From: Oscillospiraceae bacterium
Lineage (GTDB): Bacteria > Bacillota_A > Clostridia > Oscillospirales > Ruminococcaceae
Direction of reading: 5' to 3'
Length of the DNA stretch: 12,718 nucleotides
NCBI GenBank assembly: GCA_900766795.1
Contig: CAAFWX010000311.1
Coordinates: forward strand, 1 to 12,718
Below, one piece after another: positions 6,402 to 12,718 of this stretch (the stretch's first letter is position 1; the number at the start of each line of letters is the position of its first letter). Made by a program: the position numbers and the translations under genes. The notes under the pieces were generated by a model. That model did no database searches. It saw only the letters and a program-made list of their open reading frames with translations, and was not told the origin of the DNA.

Positions 6402-7319
6402 ATGAATATACTTCACCTGAAATATGCCGTTGAGGTCGCCAAAACCCACTCGATAAGCAAGGCGGCAGAGAATCTCTATATGGGTCAGCCGAACCTTTCG
6501 CGTGCAATAAAGGAACTTGAGGAATCCCTCGGAATCACCATTTTCAAGCGTACCACAAAGGGTATCACCACCACTCCCGATGGTGAGGAATTTCTTCAAA
6601 GAGCGCGGAGAATTGTGGCACAGGTCAACGAGCTGGAGGATATTTACCATAACAATCGCGTAAAAAAACAGAGCTTTTCCGCCTGCGTCCCCCGAGCAAC
6701 CTATTTCTCAAAGGCACTGGCGGAGTTTGCAAAACGCATTTCCCTCGACACTCCTGCCGAAATATTCTATAAAGAAACAAACTCCATGAGCACGATAAAC
6801 TATGTTGTCAAGGGTGAATTTAACCTCGGTATAGTGCGTTATCAGAGCAGCTTTGAGAAGTATTTCCGCGAGCTTTTCGAGGAAAAAAAGCTTGTCTGCG
6901 AAACAATCTCGGAGTTCAACTATCTGCTTCTGGTGCGGTCTGACAGCCCTCTTGCGGCAAAAGAGGACATAAGCATCGACGACCTGCGCGACCACATTCA
7001 GATAACCCATGCCGACCCGTATGTGCCAACGCTCCCGCTTGTTGACGTGAAAAAAGCGGAGCTGTCGCAGTATGTGGACAAGCACATCTACGTCTATGAG
7101 CGCGCAACGCAGTTTACGCTCCTGAAATCGGTATCCAAGACCTTTATGTGGGCTTCGCCGCTGCCGCAGGATTTGCTGGACAGCTACGGGCTGGTTATGA
7201 AGAAGTGCAGCATAAATCCAAAGGTCTATAAGGACGTGCTTATCTATCGCAGGGACTACCACCTCACCGAGCTTGACAAGCAATTCATCTCCGAAGTGTG
7301 CGCCGCAAAATGCGAGTAA
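6402..7319 (+). CDS. LysR-type transcriptional regulator
   Basis: Protein of 305 residues, normal for the family. Residues 1-60 are the winged helix-turn-helix: I18-S-K-A-A-E-N-L, Q29-P-N-L-S-R-A-I-K-E-L-E-E-S-L-G-I, then F48-K-R and the wing GITTTPDGEEFL. A linker helix (about 65-90) leads to a periplasmic-binding-protein-like effector domain (about 92-300) whose ligand cannot be read from sequence. SD AAAGGAGGG lies a few bases before the ATG. The gene points at adhE, 178 bases downstream on the same strand, and no clear terminator lies between, so some adhE transcript could come through it. LysR regulators often act on a neighbouring gene, so adhE is the leading candidate target, by context. 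Its own upstream region carries a Rex-like box, tying it to redox control. Confidence 0.93.
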   Translation: MNILHLKYAVEVAKTHSISKAAENLYMGQPNLSRAIKELEESLGITIFKRTTKGITTTPDGEEFLQRARRIVAQVNELEDIYHNNRVKKQSFSACVPRATYFSKALAEFAKRISLDTPAEIFYKETNSMSTINYVVKGEFNLGIVRYQSSFEKYFRELFEEKKLVCETISEFNYLLLVRSDSPLAAKEDISIDDLRDHIQITHADPYVPTLPLVDVKKAELSQYVDKHIYVYERATQFTLLKSVSKTFMWASPLPQDLLDSYGLVMKKCSINPKVYKDVLIYRRDYHLTELDKQFISEVCAAKCE

Positions 7320-7323
7320 TTTT

Positions 7324-7379
7324 GCTATGCTTTATACTGATATCGGGTATGTTATTTTTACATTTTACAAGTGCATAGC
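7324..7379. repeat. Inverted repeats in the adhE upstream region, candidate LysR-regulator sites
   Basis: GCTATGC (7324-7330) and GCATAGC (7373-7379) are perfect inverted copies, 49 bases apart, bracketing the -35. Inside them, ATAC-N9-GTAT (7334-7350) is a dyad centred about 57 bases upstream of the predicted adhE start, near where LysR-type recognition sites usually sit. Assignment to the adjacent regulator is inference. Confidence 0.3.
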
Positions 7380-7392
7380 GATATGTTAAAAT
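7364..7392 (+). promoter_or_regulatory. Predicted adhE promoter
   Basis: TTTACA (7364-7369), 17-base spacer, TAAAAT (7387-7392), with an extended -10 TG at 7384-7385. The start is near 7399, giving a leader of about 98 bases. The -10 lies inside the Rex box. Confidence 0.78.
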
Positions 7393-7400
7393 ATTAACAA
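7383..7400. promoter_or_regulatory. Predicted Rex operator overlapping the adhE -10
   Basis: ATGTTAA-aata-TTAACAA matches TTGTTAANNNNTTAACAA at 13 of 14 defined bases, with a perfect TGTTAA/TTAACA dyad. It covers the whole -10 and reaches the expected start point, the classic position for repression. AdhE is an established Rex target in clostridia, so motif, position and target agree: Rex should block transcription at low NADH/NAD+ and release it when NADH rises. No rex gene is in the window. Confidence 0.8.
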
Positions 7401-7497
7401 GAGCAAGGGCGACTTTGGTCGAATTATACCTTGTTGCGGGTAACAGCCCAATAAAAAAAGGAGCAAAAGCTCCAAGAATTTAAAGGAGAAGATGACT
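7400..7497 (+). promoter_or_regulatory. adhE 5' leader with small hairpins
   Basis: About 98 untranslated bases. Visible stems: CGAC-tttg-GTCG (7410-7421) and GGAGC-aaaa-GCTCC (7460-7473), the second ending 11 bases before the SD (AAAGGAG, 7482-7488). GGGC (7407-7410) could also pair with GCCC (7446-7449). No known riboswitch core is recognised. On the opposite strand the second hairpin followed by seven T looks like a terminator, but no minus-strand gene ends there. Confidence 0.3.
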
Positions 7498-10128
7498 ATG
7501 GCATTCCACGAATTCGTTGACAGCACCGAAAGCTTTGAGGCTGCTCTTGCCAGCGTAAAAGCAGCACAGAAGATTTTCTCTACCTTTACCCAGGAGCAGG
7601 TAGACGCTATCTTCCTCGCAGCAGCTTCCGCTGCAAACAAGCAGAGAATCCCGCTTGCAAAGATGGCTGTTGAAGAAACAGGCTACGGCATTGTTGAGGA
7701 TAAGGTTATCAAGAACAACTACGCAGCAGAGCACATCTACAACGCATACAAGAACACCAAGACCTGCGGCGTTATCGAAGAGGACAAGGCTTACGGCGTG
7801 ACCAAGATTGCAGAGCCTATCGGCGTTGTCGGCGCGGTTATCCCCACCACCAACCCCACTTCCACCGCAATCTTCAAGTGCCTCATTTCCCTCAAGACCA
7901 GAAACGGTATCATCATCAGCCCCCACCCCCGTGCAAAGAAGTGCACCATCGAGGCTGCTAAGATAGTATACGAGGCTGCTGTTAAGGCAGGCGCTCCCGA
8001 CGGTATCATCAGCTGGATTGACGCTCCCTCTCTTGACCTCACAAACATGCTCATGAAGGAAGTTGACATCATCCTCGCAACCGGCGGTCCCGCAATGGTT
8101 AAGTCCGCATACTCCTCCGGTACTCCCGCTCTCGGCGTTGGCGCAGGTAATGCTTCCGCAATCATCGACTCCTCCGCAGATATCGTAAATGCAGTAAACT
8201 CTATCATCCACTCCAAGACCTTCGACAACGGTATGATTTGCGCAACCGAGCAGACCCTTATCGTTGACAAGAGCATCTACAACGATGTTAAGAAGGAGTT
8301 CACAAAGAGAGGCTGTTACTTCCTCAACCCCGAGGAAGCTGACAAAATCAGAAAGGTTATGCTCATCAACGGCGCTCTGAACGCAAAAATCGTTGGTCAG
8401 CGTCCCTACCAGATTGCAAAGATGGCAGGCTTTGAGCTTTCCGAGGACGTTAAGGTTATCATCGGTGAGGCTACCTCCCTCGACCCCGAGGAGGCTTTCG
8501 GTCACGAGAAGCTCACCACTATCCTCGGTATGTACAAGTCCAACAGCTTCGACGAGGCTCTGGACATGGCAGAAACCCTGCTCAACAACAACGGCGGTCT
8601 GGGTCACACCTCCGTTCTCTGGATTGACAACAACACCCAGAGAGATAAGCTCGACAAGTGGGCTGAGAGAATGAAGGCCTGCCGTCTTATCGTAAACACT
8701 CCTTCCTCCCTCGGTGGTATCGGCGATCTCTACAACTTCAAGTTTGCTCCCTCCCTCACCCTCGGCTGCGGCTCTTGGGGCGGTAACTCCGTTTCCGAGA
8801 ACATCGGTGTTAAGCACCTGTTAAACATCAAGACCGTTGCAGAGAGGAGAGAGAATATGCTGTGGTTCCGTGCACCTGAGAAGGTTTACATCAAGAAGGG
8901 CTGTCTGCCTGTTGCTCTCCAGGAGCTTAAGCAGGTTATGGGCAAGAAGAGAGCGTTCATCGTAACTGACTCCTTCCTGTTCAAGAGCGGCTTCACAAAG
9001 ACTATTACCGATAAGCTCGACGAGATGGGTATTGTTCACACCACATTCTCCGATGTTGCTCCCGACCCCTCCCTGCTTTCCGCACAGATGGGCGCAGAGG
9101 CAATGAGAAAGTTCGAGCCTGACGTTATCATCGCTGTCGGCGGCGGTTCCGCTATGGACGCAGGTAAGATTATGTGGGTTCTTTACGAGCACCCCGAGGC
9201 AGACTTCCAGGATATGGCTATGCGCTTCATTGATATCCGCAAGAGAGTTTACACCTTCCCCAAGATGGGCGAGAAGGCTTACTTCATTGCAGTTCCTACC
9301 TCCGCAGGTACAGGTTCCGAGGTTACTCCTTTCGCAGTAATCACCGACCAGGAAACCGGCGTTAAGTATCCTCTGGCTGACTACGAGCTTATGCCCAAGA
9401 TGGCAATTGTTGACGCTGACATGATGATGAGCGGTCCTAAGGGTCTGACCTCCGCTTCGGGTATCGACGCAGTAACTCATGACCTCGAGGCTTACGCTTC
9501 CGTTATGGCTACTCCTTACACCGACGGTCTTGCGCTCAAGTCCCTCCAGCTTATCTTCGACAACCTGCCCGCTGCTTACGACAGCGCTGCTCCTGACGCT
9601 CCCAACGACCCTGTTGCTCGTGAGAACATGGCTAACGCTGCTACAATGGCAGGTATGGCGTTCGCAAACGCATTCCTCGGCGTATGCCACTCCATGGCAC
9701 ACAAGCTCGGTGCGTTCCACCACCTCCCCCACGGCGTTGCAAACGCGCTACTCATCGACGAGGTTATCCGCTTCAACTCCGCAGAGGCTCCCGCTAAGAT
9801 GGGTACATTCTCCCAGTACACTCACCCCCACACTCTCGCTCGCTACGCAGAGGTTGCTTCCTTCCTTGGCTGCAAGGGCAAGACCGACGCAGAGAAGGTT
9901 GAGGCTCTCATCACCAAGATTGACGAGCTTAAGGAGAGAGTTGGCATTAAGAAGACCATCAAGGACTACGGCATCGACGAGAAGGACTTCCTCGACAGAC
10001 TCGACGCAATGGTTGAGCAGGCATTCGATGACCAGTGCACCGGCGCTAACCCCAGATTCCCGCTCTTCAAGGAAATCAAGCAGATGTACCTCAACGCTTA
10101 CTACGGCAACACCACAAAGCTTTGCTAA
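7498..10128 (+). CDS. adhE: Bifunctional aldehyde-alcohol dehydrogenase (acetyl-CoA to ethanol)
   Basis: Cytoplasmic enzyme of 876 residues reducing acetyl-CoA to acetaldehyde and then ethanol, using two NADH. Residues 1-440 are the CoA-acylating aldehyde dehydrogenase domain: PTTNPTSTA near 117, catalytic Cys248 in DNGMICATEQ, and NNGGLGHTS. Residues 450-876 are an iron-dependent alcohol dehydrogenase: GGGSAMD (548-554) for NAD, and metal ligands D657, H661, H731 and H745, with GVCHSMAHKLG and LPHG intact. Length and order match known AdhE, which forms spirosome filaments. I chose the ATG at 7498: GGAG (7485-7488) is 9 bases away, while the ATG at 7492 is only 3 bases from it. The gene ends in tandem stops TAA TAG. 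Codon use is extremely biased (Lys nearly always AAG, almost no TTA or CTA), indicating very high expression. The promoter is overlapped by a Rex box and a LysR-type gene lies directly upstream. A two-hairpin terminator region follows. Confidence 0.98.
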   Translation: MAFHEFVDSTESFEAALASVKAAQKIFSTFTQEQVDAIFLAAASAANKQRIPLAKMAVEETGYGIVEDKVIKNNYAAEHIYNAYKNTKTCGVIEEDKAYGVTKIAEPIGVVGAVIPTTNPTSTAIFKCLISLKTRNGIIISPHPRAKKCTIEAAKIVYEAAVKAGAPDGIISWIDAPSLDLTNMLMKEVDIILATGGPAMVKSAYSSGTPALGVGAGNASAIIDSSADIVNAVNSIIHSKTFDNGMICATEQTLIVDKSIYNDVKKEFTKRGCYFLNPEEADKIRKVMLINGALNAKIVGQRPYQIAKMAGFELSEDVKVIIGEATSLDPEEAFGHEKLTTILGMYKSNSFDEALDMAETLLNNNGGLGHTSVLWIDNNTQRDKLDKWAERMKACRLIVNTPSSLGGIGDLYNFKFAPSLTLGCGSWGGNSVSENIGVKHLLNIKTVAERRENMLWFRAPEKVYIKKGCLPVALQELKQVMGKKRAFIVTDSFLFKSGFTKTITDKLDEMGIVHTTFSDVAPDPSLLSAQMGAEAMRKFEPDVIIAVGGGSAMDAGKIMWVLYEHPEADFQDMAMRFIDIRKRVYTFPKMGEKAYFIAVPTSAGTGSEVTPFAVITDQETGVKYPLADYELMPKMAIVDADMMMSGPKGLTSASGIDAVTHDLEAYASVMATPYTDGLALKSLQLIFDNLPAAYDSAAPDAPNDPVARENMANAATMAGMAFANAFLGVCHSMAHKLGAFHHLPHGVANALLIDEVIRFNSAEAPAKMGTFSQYTHPHTLARYAEVASFLGCKGKTDAEKVEALITKIDELKERVGIKKTIKDYGIDEKDFLDRLDAMVEQAFDDQCTGANPRFPLFKEIKQMYLNAYYGNTTKLC

Positions 10129-10151
10129 TAGCGTAAACACCAACAAAACCG

Positions 10152-10184
10152 CAGCGGAACTGAGAAATCAGCTCCGCTGTTTTT
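10152..10184 (+). terminator. Intrinsic terminator of adhE
   Basis: Long stem CAGCGGA (10152-10158) / TCCGCTG (10173-10179), one A-C mismatch, then CTGA/TCAG closed by a GAAA tetraloop, followed by five T (10180-10184). It starts 23 bases after the stop codon. Confidence 0.92.
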
Positions 10185-10195
10185 GTATTCGTGAA

Positions 10196-10229
10196 CAAAA
10201 ATCACCCGCAGAGATTAGCCCTGCGGGTG
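10196..10229 (-). terminator. Intrinsic terminator of the ABC exporter genes, possibly bidirectional
   Basis: Perfect 9-bp stem CACCCGCAG (10203-10211) / CTGCGGGTG (10221-10229) with a 9-base loop. On the minus strand it is followed by ATTTTTG, only 7 bases beyond the ABC stop codon. On the plus strand it is followed by GGTTTTG, so it may also back up the adhE terminator between these convergent genes. Confidence 0.87.
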
Positions 10230-10236
10230 GGTTTTG

Positions 10237-12099
10237 TTATGTCGCAATTCCTGCGAACTGGCTCATGTAGAGGTTGTAATAGCAGCCCCTCTGCTTCAGA
10301 AGCTCATCGTGGTTTCCTGCTTCCACTACCTTGCCGCCGCTGATAACAACAATCTTGTCTGCGTCGCGAATGGTGGACAGGCGGTGCGCGATGATGAGGG
10401 AGGTTCTTCCTTTCATCAGGTTTATCATCGCCTCCTGAATGTGCATTTCTGTTCGCGTGTCTATGCTGGAGGTTGCTTCGTCAAGAATGAGTATTTTCGG
10501 GTTGGCAAGCACTGCGCGGGCTATTGAGATAAGCTGGCGCTGTCCCTGCGAGAGATTGCTGCCGCCCTCGGTAAGCATTGTGTCATAGCCGTCCGCAAGC
10601 TTCTCGGCAAAGTCGTCAACCTTGGCAAATCTAGCCGCGGCGCGTACTTCCTCGTCTGTCGCGTCAATGCGCCCATAGCGGATGTTCTGCGCGATTGTAT
10701 CGTTGAATATAACCGTGTCCTGAAGAACTATGCCAATACTTCCGCGAAGCTTTTCCTTTGGAATTGAGCGGATGTCCTGCCCGTCAAGGGTTATCACTCC
10801 ACCGTCAATATCATAAAACCGCGTCAAGAGATTTACAACGGTAGTTTTTCCGCTGCCCGTTGCGCCGACAATAGCAATCTTCTGACCGCTCTTTACCCAC
10901 AGATCGAAGTCCTTGAGAACCTGCTCGCCCTGAACGTAGGAAAAGTCGATATCCTTGAAGTTAATGTCGCCGCAGACGTTCTCAATCTCAAACGGCTCGT
11001 TTCCGCCGATATCCTCGGAATCGCTGTCCATGATTTCAAACACTCGCTCCGCACCCGCAAGCGCCGTCTGAATCTGCGCGTACTGGTTCGCAATCTCGTT
11101 TATCGGGCGGGTAAACTGCTTGGAGTAGGTGATGAATGCCTGAATCGTGCCGATGGTGATGACCTGCTTTATCGCAAGCCAACCGCCGCAGGCAGCTATG
11201 ATAAGAAATCCGATGTTTCCGATGGTGTTCATGCAGGGACCCATAATGCCGCCGAGTATCTGCGCCTTGATTCCAACGGATTTCAGCTCCTCGCTGGTGT
11301 TGTTGAATTTCTCGCAGATAATCTCCTCGCGGGTGTAAGCCTTGACGGTCTTGCAGCCGGTGACGGACTCCTCAATAACCGCATTCAGCTCACCCAGCCT
11401 GCGCTGCTGGAGCGGATAGTATTTGCGCATGAACTTGGACAGGAAGCTTGTTACCACCAGCGTAAGCACGAGCGTAATCATGCTGATGAGCGTCAGCGCC
11501 CATGAGTAATACATCATCATCGCAAAGCAGCCAATCAGCGTAACCACGCCCGAAATGAGCGAACTCAGCGACTGCGATACAGAGTTTGAGATATTCTCCG
11601 CGTCGTTGGTCATTCGCGACATGATATCACCGTGCTTGTGGGTGTCGATGTATTTTATCGGCAGACGGGATATCTTCGCAAACAGGTCACTGCGCAGGCT
11701 CTTTACCGTGTACTGCGACAGCTTCGCGGAGCACAGCGCCTGAAAATAGGTGAAAATTCCGTTCAGGAGATAAACCACCGCCAGCACGCAAAGCCACTTC
11801 ATAAGCGCCGAGATATCGGCGGGGTGCCCGTCAGTCACTGTCACCGCGTCAATCGCGTTTGCGATAAACGAGGGCGCAACCACATTCAGAATGGTTGCCA
11901 TCAGCATAACCGCCAGCATTGTAAAGAGAATGCCCTTGTTTCTGCCGATGTAGGACACAATGCGCTTAAGCGTGCCTTTAATGTCTTTTGCCTTTTCCTG
12001 CGGCATTCCCATCTTTCCGTGAGGACCGCCGGGTCCGTGTCCGCCCGGACGAAGATTAACAACAGGCTTTTCACTTGTGTTTTCAGCCAACCTGCTCAT
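10237..12099 (-). CDS. ABC exporter half-transporter, catalytically canonical subunit with LSQGQ signature
   Basis: Fused membrane and ATPase subunit of 620 residues. Residues 1-45 are a cytosolic tail rich in Gly, Pro and His (RPGGHGPGGPHGKMG). Six membrane helices lie at about 57-330, starting near 57-77. The ATPase domain shows Walker A GATGSGKT (412-419), signature LSQGQ (516-520, not LSGGQ), Walker B with catalytic Glu (ILILDEATS, D540-E541) and a normal switch His (IIAHRLST). An intact Glu with LSQGQ is the pattern of the consensus-site subunit (TM288/BmrD-like) of heterodimeric exporters, pairing with the degenerate subunit encoded just upstream. The start overlaps the end of that gene by 17 bases, so expression is probably coupled; a G-rich stretch abuts the ATG, closer than ideal, so a start at Met30 or Met32 is possible. 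The substrate (drug, peptide or lipid) cannot be deduced. Confidence 0.95.
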   Translation of the reverse strand: MSRLAENTSEKPVVNLRPGGHGPGGPHGKMGMPQEKAKDIKGTLKRIVSYIGRNKGILFTMLAVMLMATILNVVAPSFIANAIDAVTVTDGHPADISALMKWLCVLAVVYLLNGIFTYFQALCSAKLSQYTVKSLRSDLFAKISRLPIKYIDTHKHGDIMSRMTNDAENISNSVSQSLSSLISGVVTLIGCFAMMMYYSWALTLISMITLVLTLVVTSFLSKFMRKYYPLQQRRLGELNAVIEESVTGCKTVKAYTREEIICEKFNNTSEELKSVGIKAQILGGIMGPCMNTIGNIGFLIIAACGGWLAIKQVITIGTIQAFITYSKQFTRPINEIANQYAQIQTALAGAERVFEIMDSDSEDIGGNEPFEIENVCGDINFKDIDFSYVQGEQVLKDFDLWVKSGQKIAIVGATGSGKTTVVNLLTRFYDIDGGVITLDGQDIRSIPKEKLRGSIGIVLQDTVIFNDTIAQNIRYGRIDATDEEVRAAARFAKVDDFAEKLADGYDTMLTEGGSNLSQGQRQLISIARAVLANPKILILDEATSSIDTRTEMHIQEAMINLMKGRTSLIIAHRLSTIRDADKIVVISGGKVVEAGNHDELLKQRGCYYNLYMSQFAGIAT

Positions 12100-12718
12100 C
12101 CCCCTCTCTCATCTGCGAATTGTAGATATCTCTGTAAACATCGCAGGATTTCAGAAGATGCTCATGATTGTCAAATGCAACCAGCCTGCCGCCGTCAATA
12201 ACTGCGATTTTGTCCGCGTTCATAACGGAAGCCACTCGCTGTGCTATCATGATAACGGTTGTGCCGGAGAGATTCTCACGCAGAGCCTTTTGAAGCTTTG
12301 CGTCCGTAGAGAGGTCAAGTGCCGACATCGAATCGTCAAACACAAGAATCTCGGGGTGCTTCACCACCGCTCTCGCAATCGACAGACGCTGCTTCTGACC
12401 GCCCGACAGCGACGAACCCTTCTCGGTTATCATGTCGCCGTAGCCGTCTGTGAATCCCTCGATAAACTCCTTTGCCTGAGCAATCTCCGCAGCGCGGCGA
12501 ACCTCGCTGTCCTCTGCCTCGGGATTGCCCCAGCGGATGTTGTTTTCAATGGTGTCGCTGAAAAGCTCCGCCTTTTGCAGAACAAAGCCAACCTTTTTGC
12601 GCAGCGCTTTCAGGCTGTAATCCTTCACGTTCACGCCGTCAACAAGCACCTCGCCCTCGGTAGCGTCATAGAACCGCGTGATAAGGCTCACAAGAGAGGT
12701 CTTTCCGCAGCCTGTCGC
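12083..12718 (-). CDS. ABC exporter half-transporter, degenerate-site subunit (C-terminal ATPase part only)
   Basis: Only the last 211 residues are in the window; the frame is open across the right edge, which cuts just inside the Walker A motif (ATGCGKTSL at the first visible residues). The membrane domain and promoter lie outside. Visible: Q-loop VLQKAELFSDTI, canonical signature LSGGQ, and Walker B ILVFDD, in which Asp (codon at 12332-12334) replaces the catalytic Glu. The switch His is replaced by Gln (IAQRVAS, codon at 12239-12241). These two changes mark the subunit with the degenerate ATP site in heterodimeric exporters such as TM287/288, BmrCD and LmrCD. It lies upstream of, and overlaps by 17 bases, the canonical partner gene. 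Family placement is firm; the substrate is unknown. Confidence 0.95.
   Translation of the reverse strand, partial: ATGCGKTSLVSLITRFYDATEGEVLVDGVNVKDYSLKALRKKVGFVLQKAELFSDTIENNIRWGNPEAEDSEVRRAAEIAQAKEFIEGFTDGYGDMITEKGSSLSGGQKQRLSIARAVVKHPEILVFDDSMSALDLSTDAKLQKALRENLSGTTVIMIAQRVASVMNADKIAVIDGGRLVAFDNHEHLLKSCDVYRDIYNSQMREGDEQVG

Noticed and set aside
7446..7473. Minus-strand intrinsic terminator (GGAGC hairpin plus T7) in the adhE leader
   Set aside because: No minus-strand gene ends nearby, and the stem is only 5 bp; more likely part of the adhE leader or chance.
7480..9732. Long open frames (445 and 303 codons) antisense to adhE
   Set aside because: Same cause: adhE has extreme codon bias and almost none of the codons that read as stops on the other strand. 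The Val/Cys/Gly-rich translations look like reverse-complement artefacts.

Overview
The window looks like chromosome from an anaerobic gut-type Firmicute of the class Clostridia, probably the Ruminococcus/Oscillospiraceae neighbourhood. The basis is a fused AdhE with clostridial-type Rex boxes, an acetolactate synthase pair, a heterodimeric ABC exporter of the type common in Firmicutes, a Reg_prop sensor beside an HD-GYP response regulator, strong GGAGG ribosome-binding sites and roughly balanced base composition. The genus is inference; no rRNA or other marker gene is present. No transposon, phage, CRISPR or tRNA signature was found.

Layout. (1) 1-1166, minus: the N-terminal part of an exported beta-propeller (Reg_prop) sensor that runs off the left edge. 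(2) 1167-1542: a divergent intergenic region with one promoter facing each way. (3) 1543-2592, plus: a CheY-like receiver fused to an HD-GYP domain (predicted c-di-GMP phosphodiesterase), closed by a strong terminator. (4) 2631-6290, plus: a regulatory region rich in inverted repeats, a near-consensus promoter, then ilvB-ilvN (acetohydroxyacid synthase), followed 31 bases later by an unrecognised putative lipoprotein gene with no visible promoter of its own. (5) 6291-10184, plus: a LysR-type regulator and then adhE (bifunctional aldehyde/alcohol dehydrogenase), each preceded by a TGTTAA-N4-TTAACA palindrome matching the clostridial Rex operator; at adhE it covers the -10 element. (6) 10196-12718, minus: two overlapping ABC exporter half-transporter genes, converging on adhE and separated from it by two terminators; the upstream one runs off the right edge.

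How the parts work together. The Reg_prop sensor and the HD-GYP regulator probably form a surface-signal/c-di-GMP unit. ilvBN begins branched-chain amino acid synthesis from pyruvate, and adhE disposes of acetyl-CoA and NADH as ethanol. The Rex boxes imply that adhE, and possibly the LysR gene, respond to the NADH/NAD+ ratio. The two ABC subunits carry complementary deviations that fall in a single composite ATP site, as in known heterodimeric exporters.

I did not find a clearly new defence or mobile system. The items most worth a second look are the paired Rex boxes around the LysR-adhE unit, the array of AT-rich half-sites upstream of ilvB, the unknown lipoprotein in the ilvBN transcription unit, and the divergent sensor/HD-GYP pair. 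The two predicted starts at 1543 and 7498 differ from the longest open frames and are argued in the entries.
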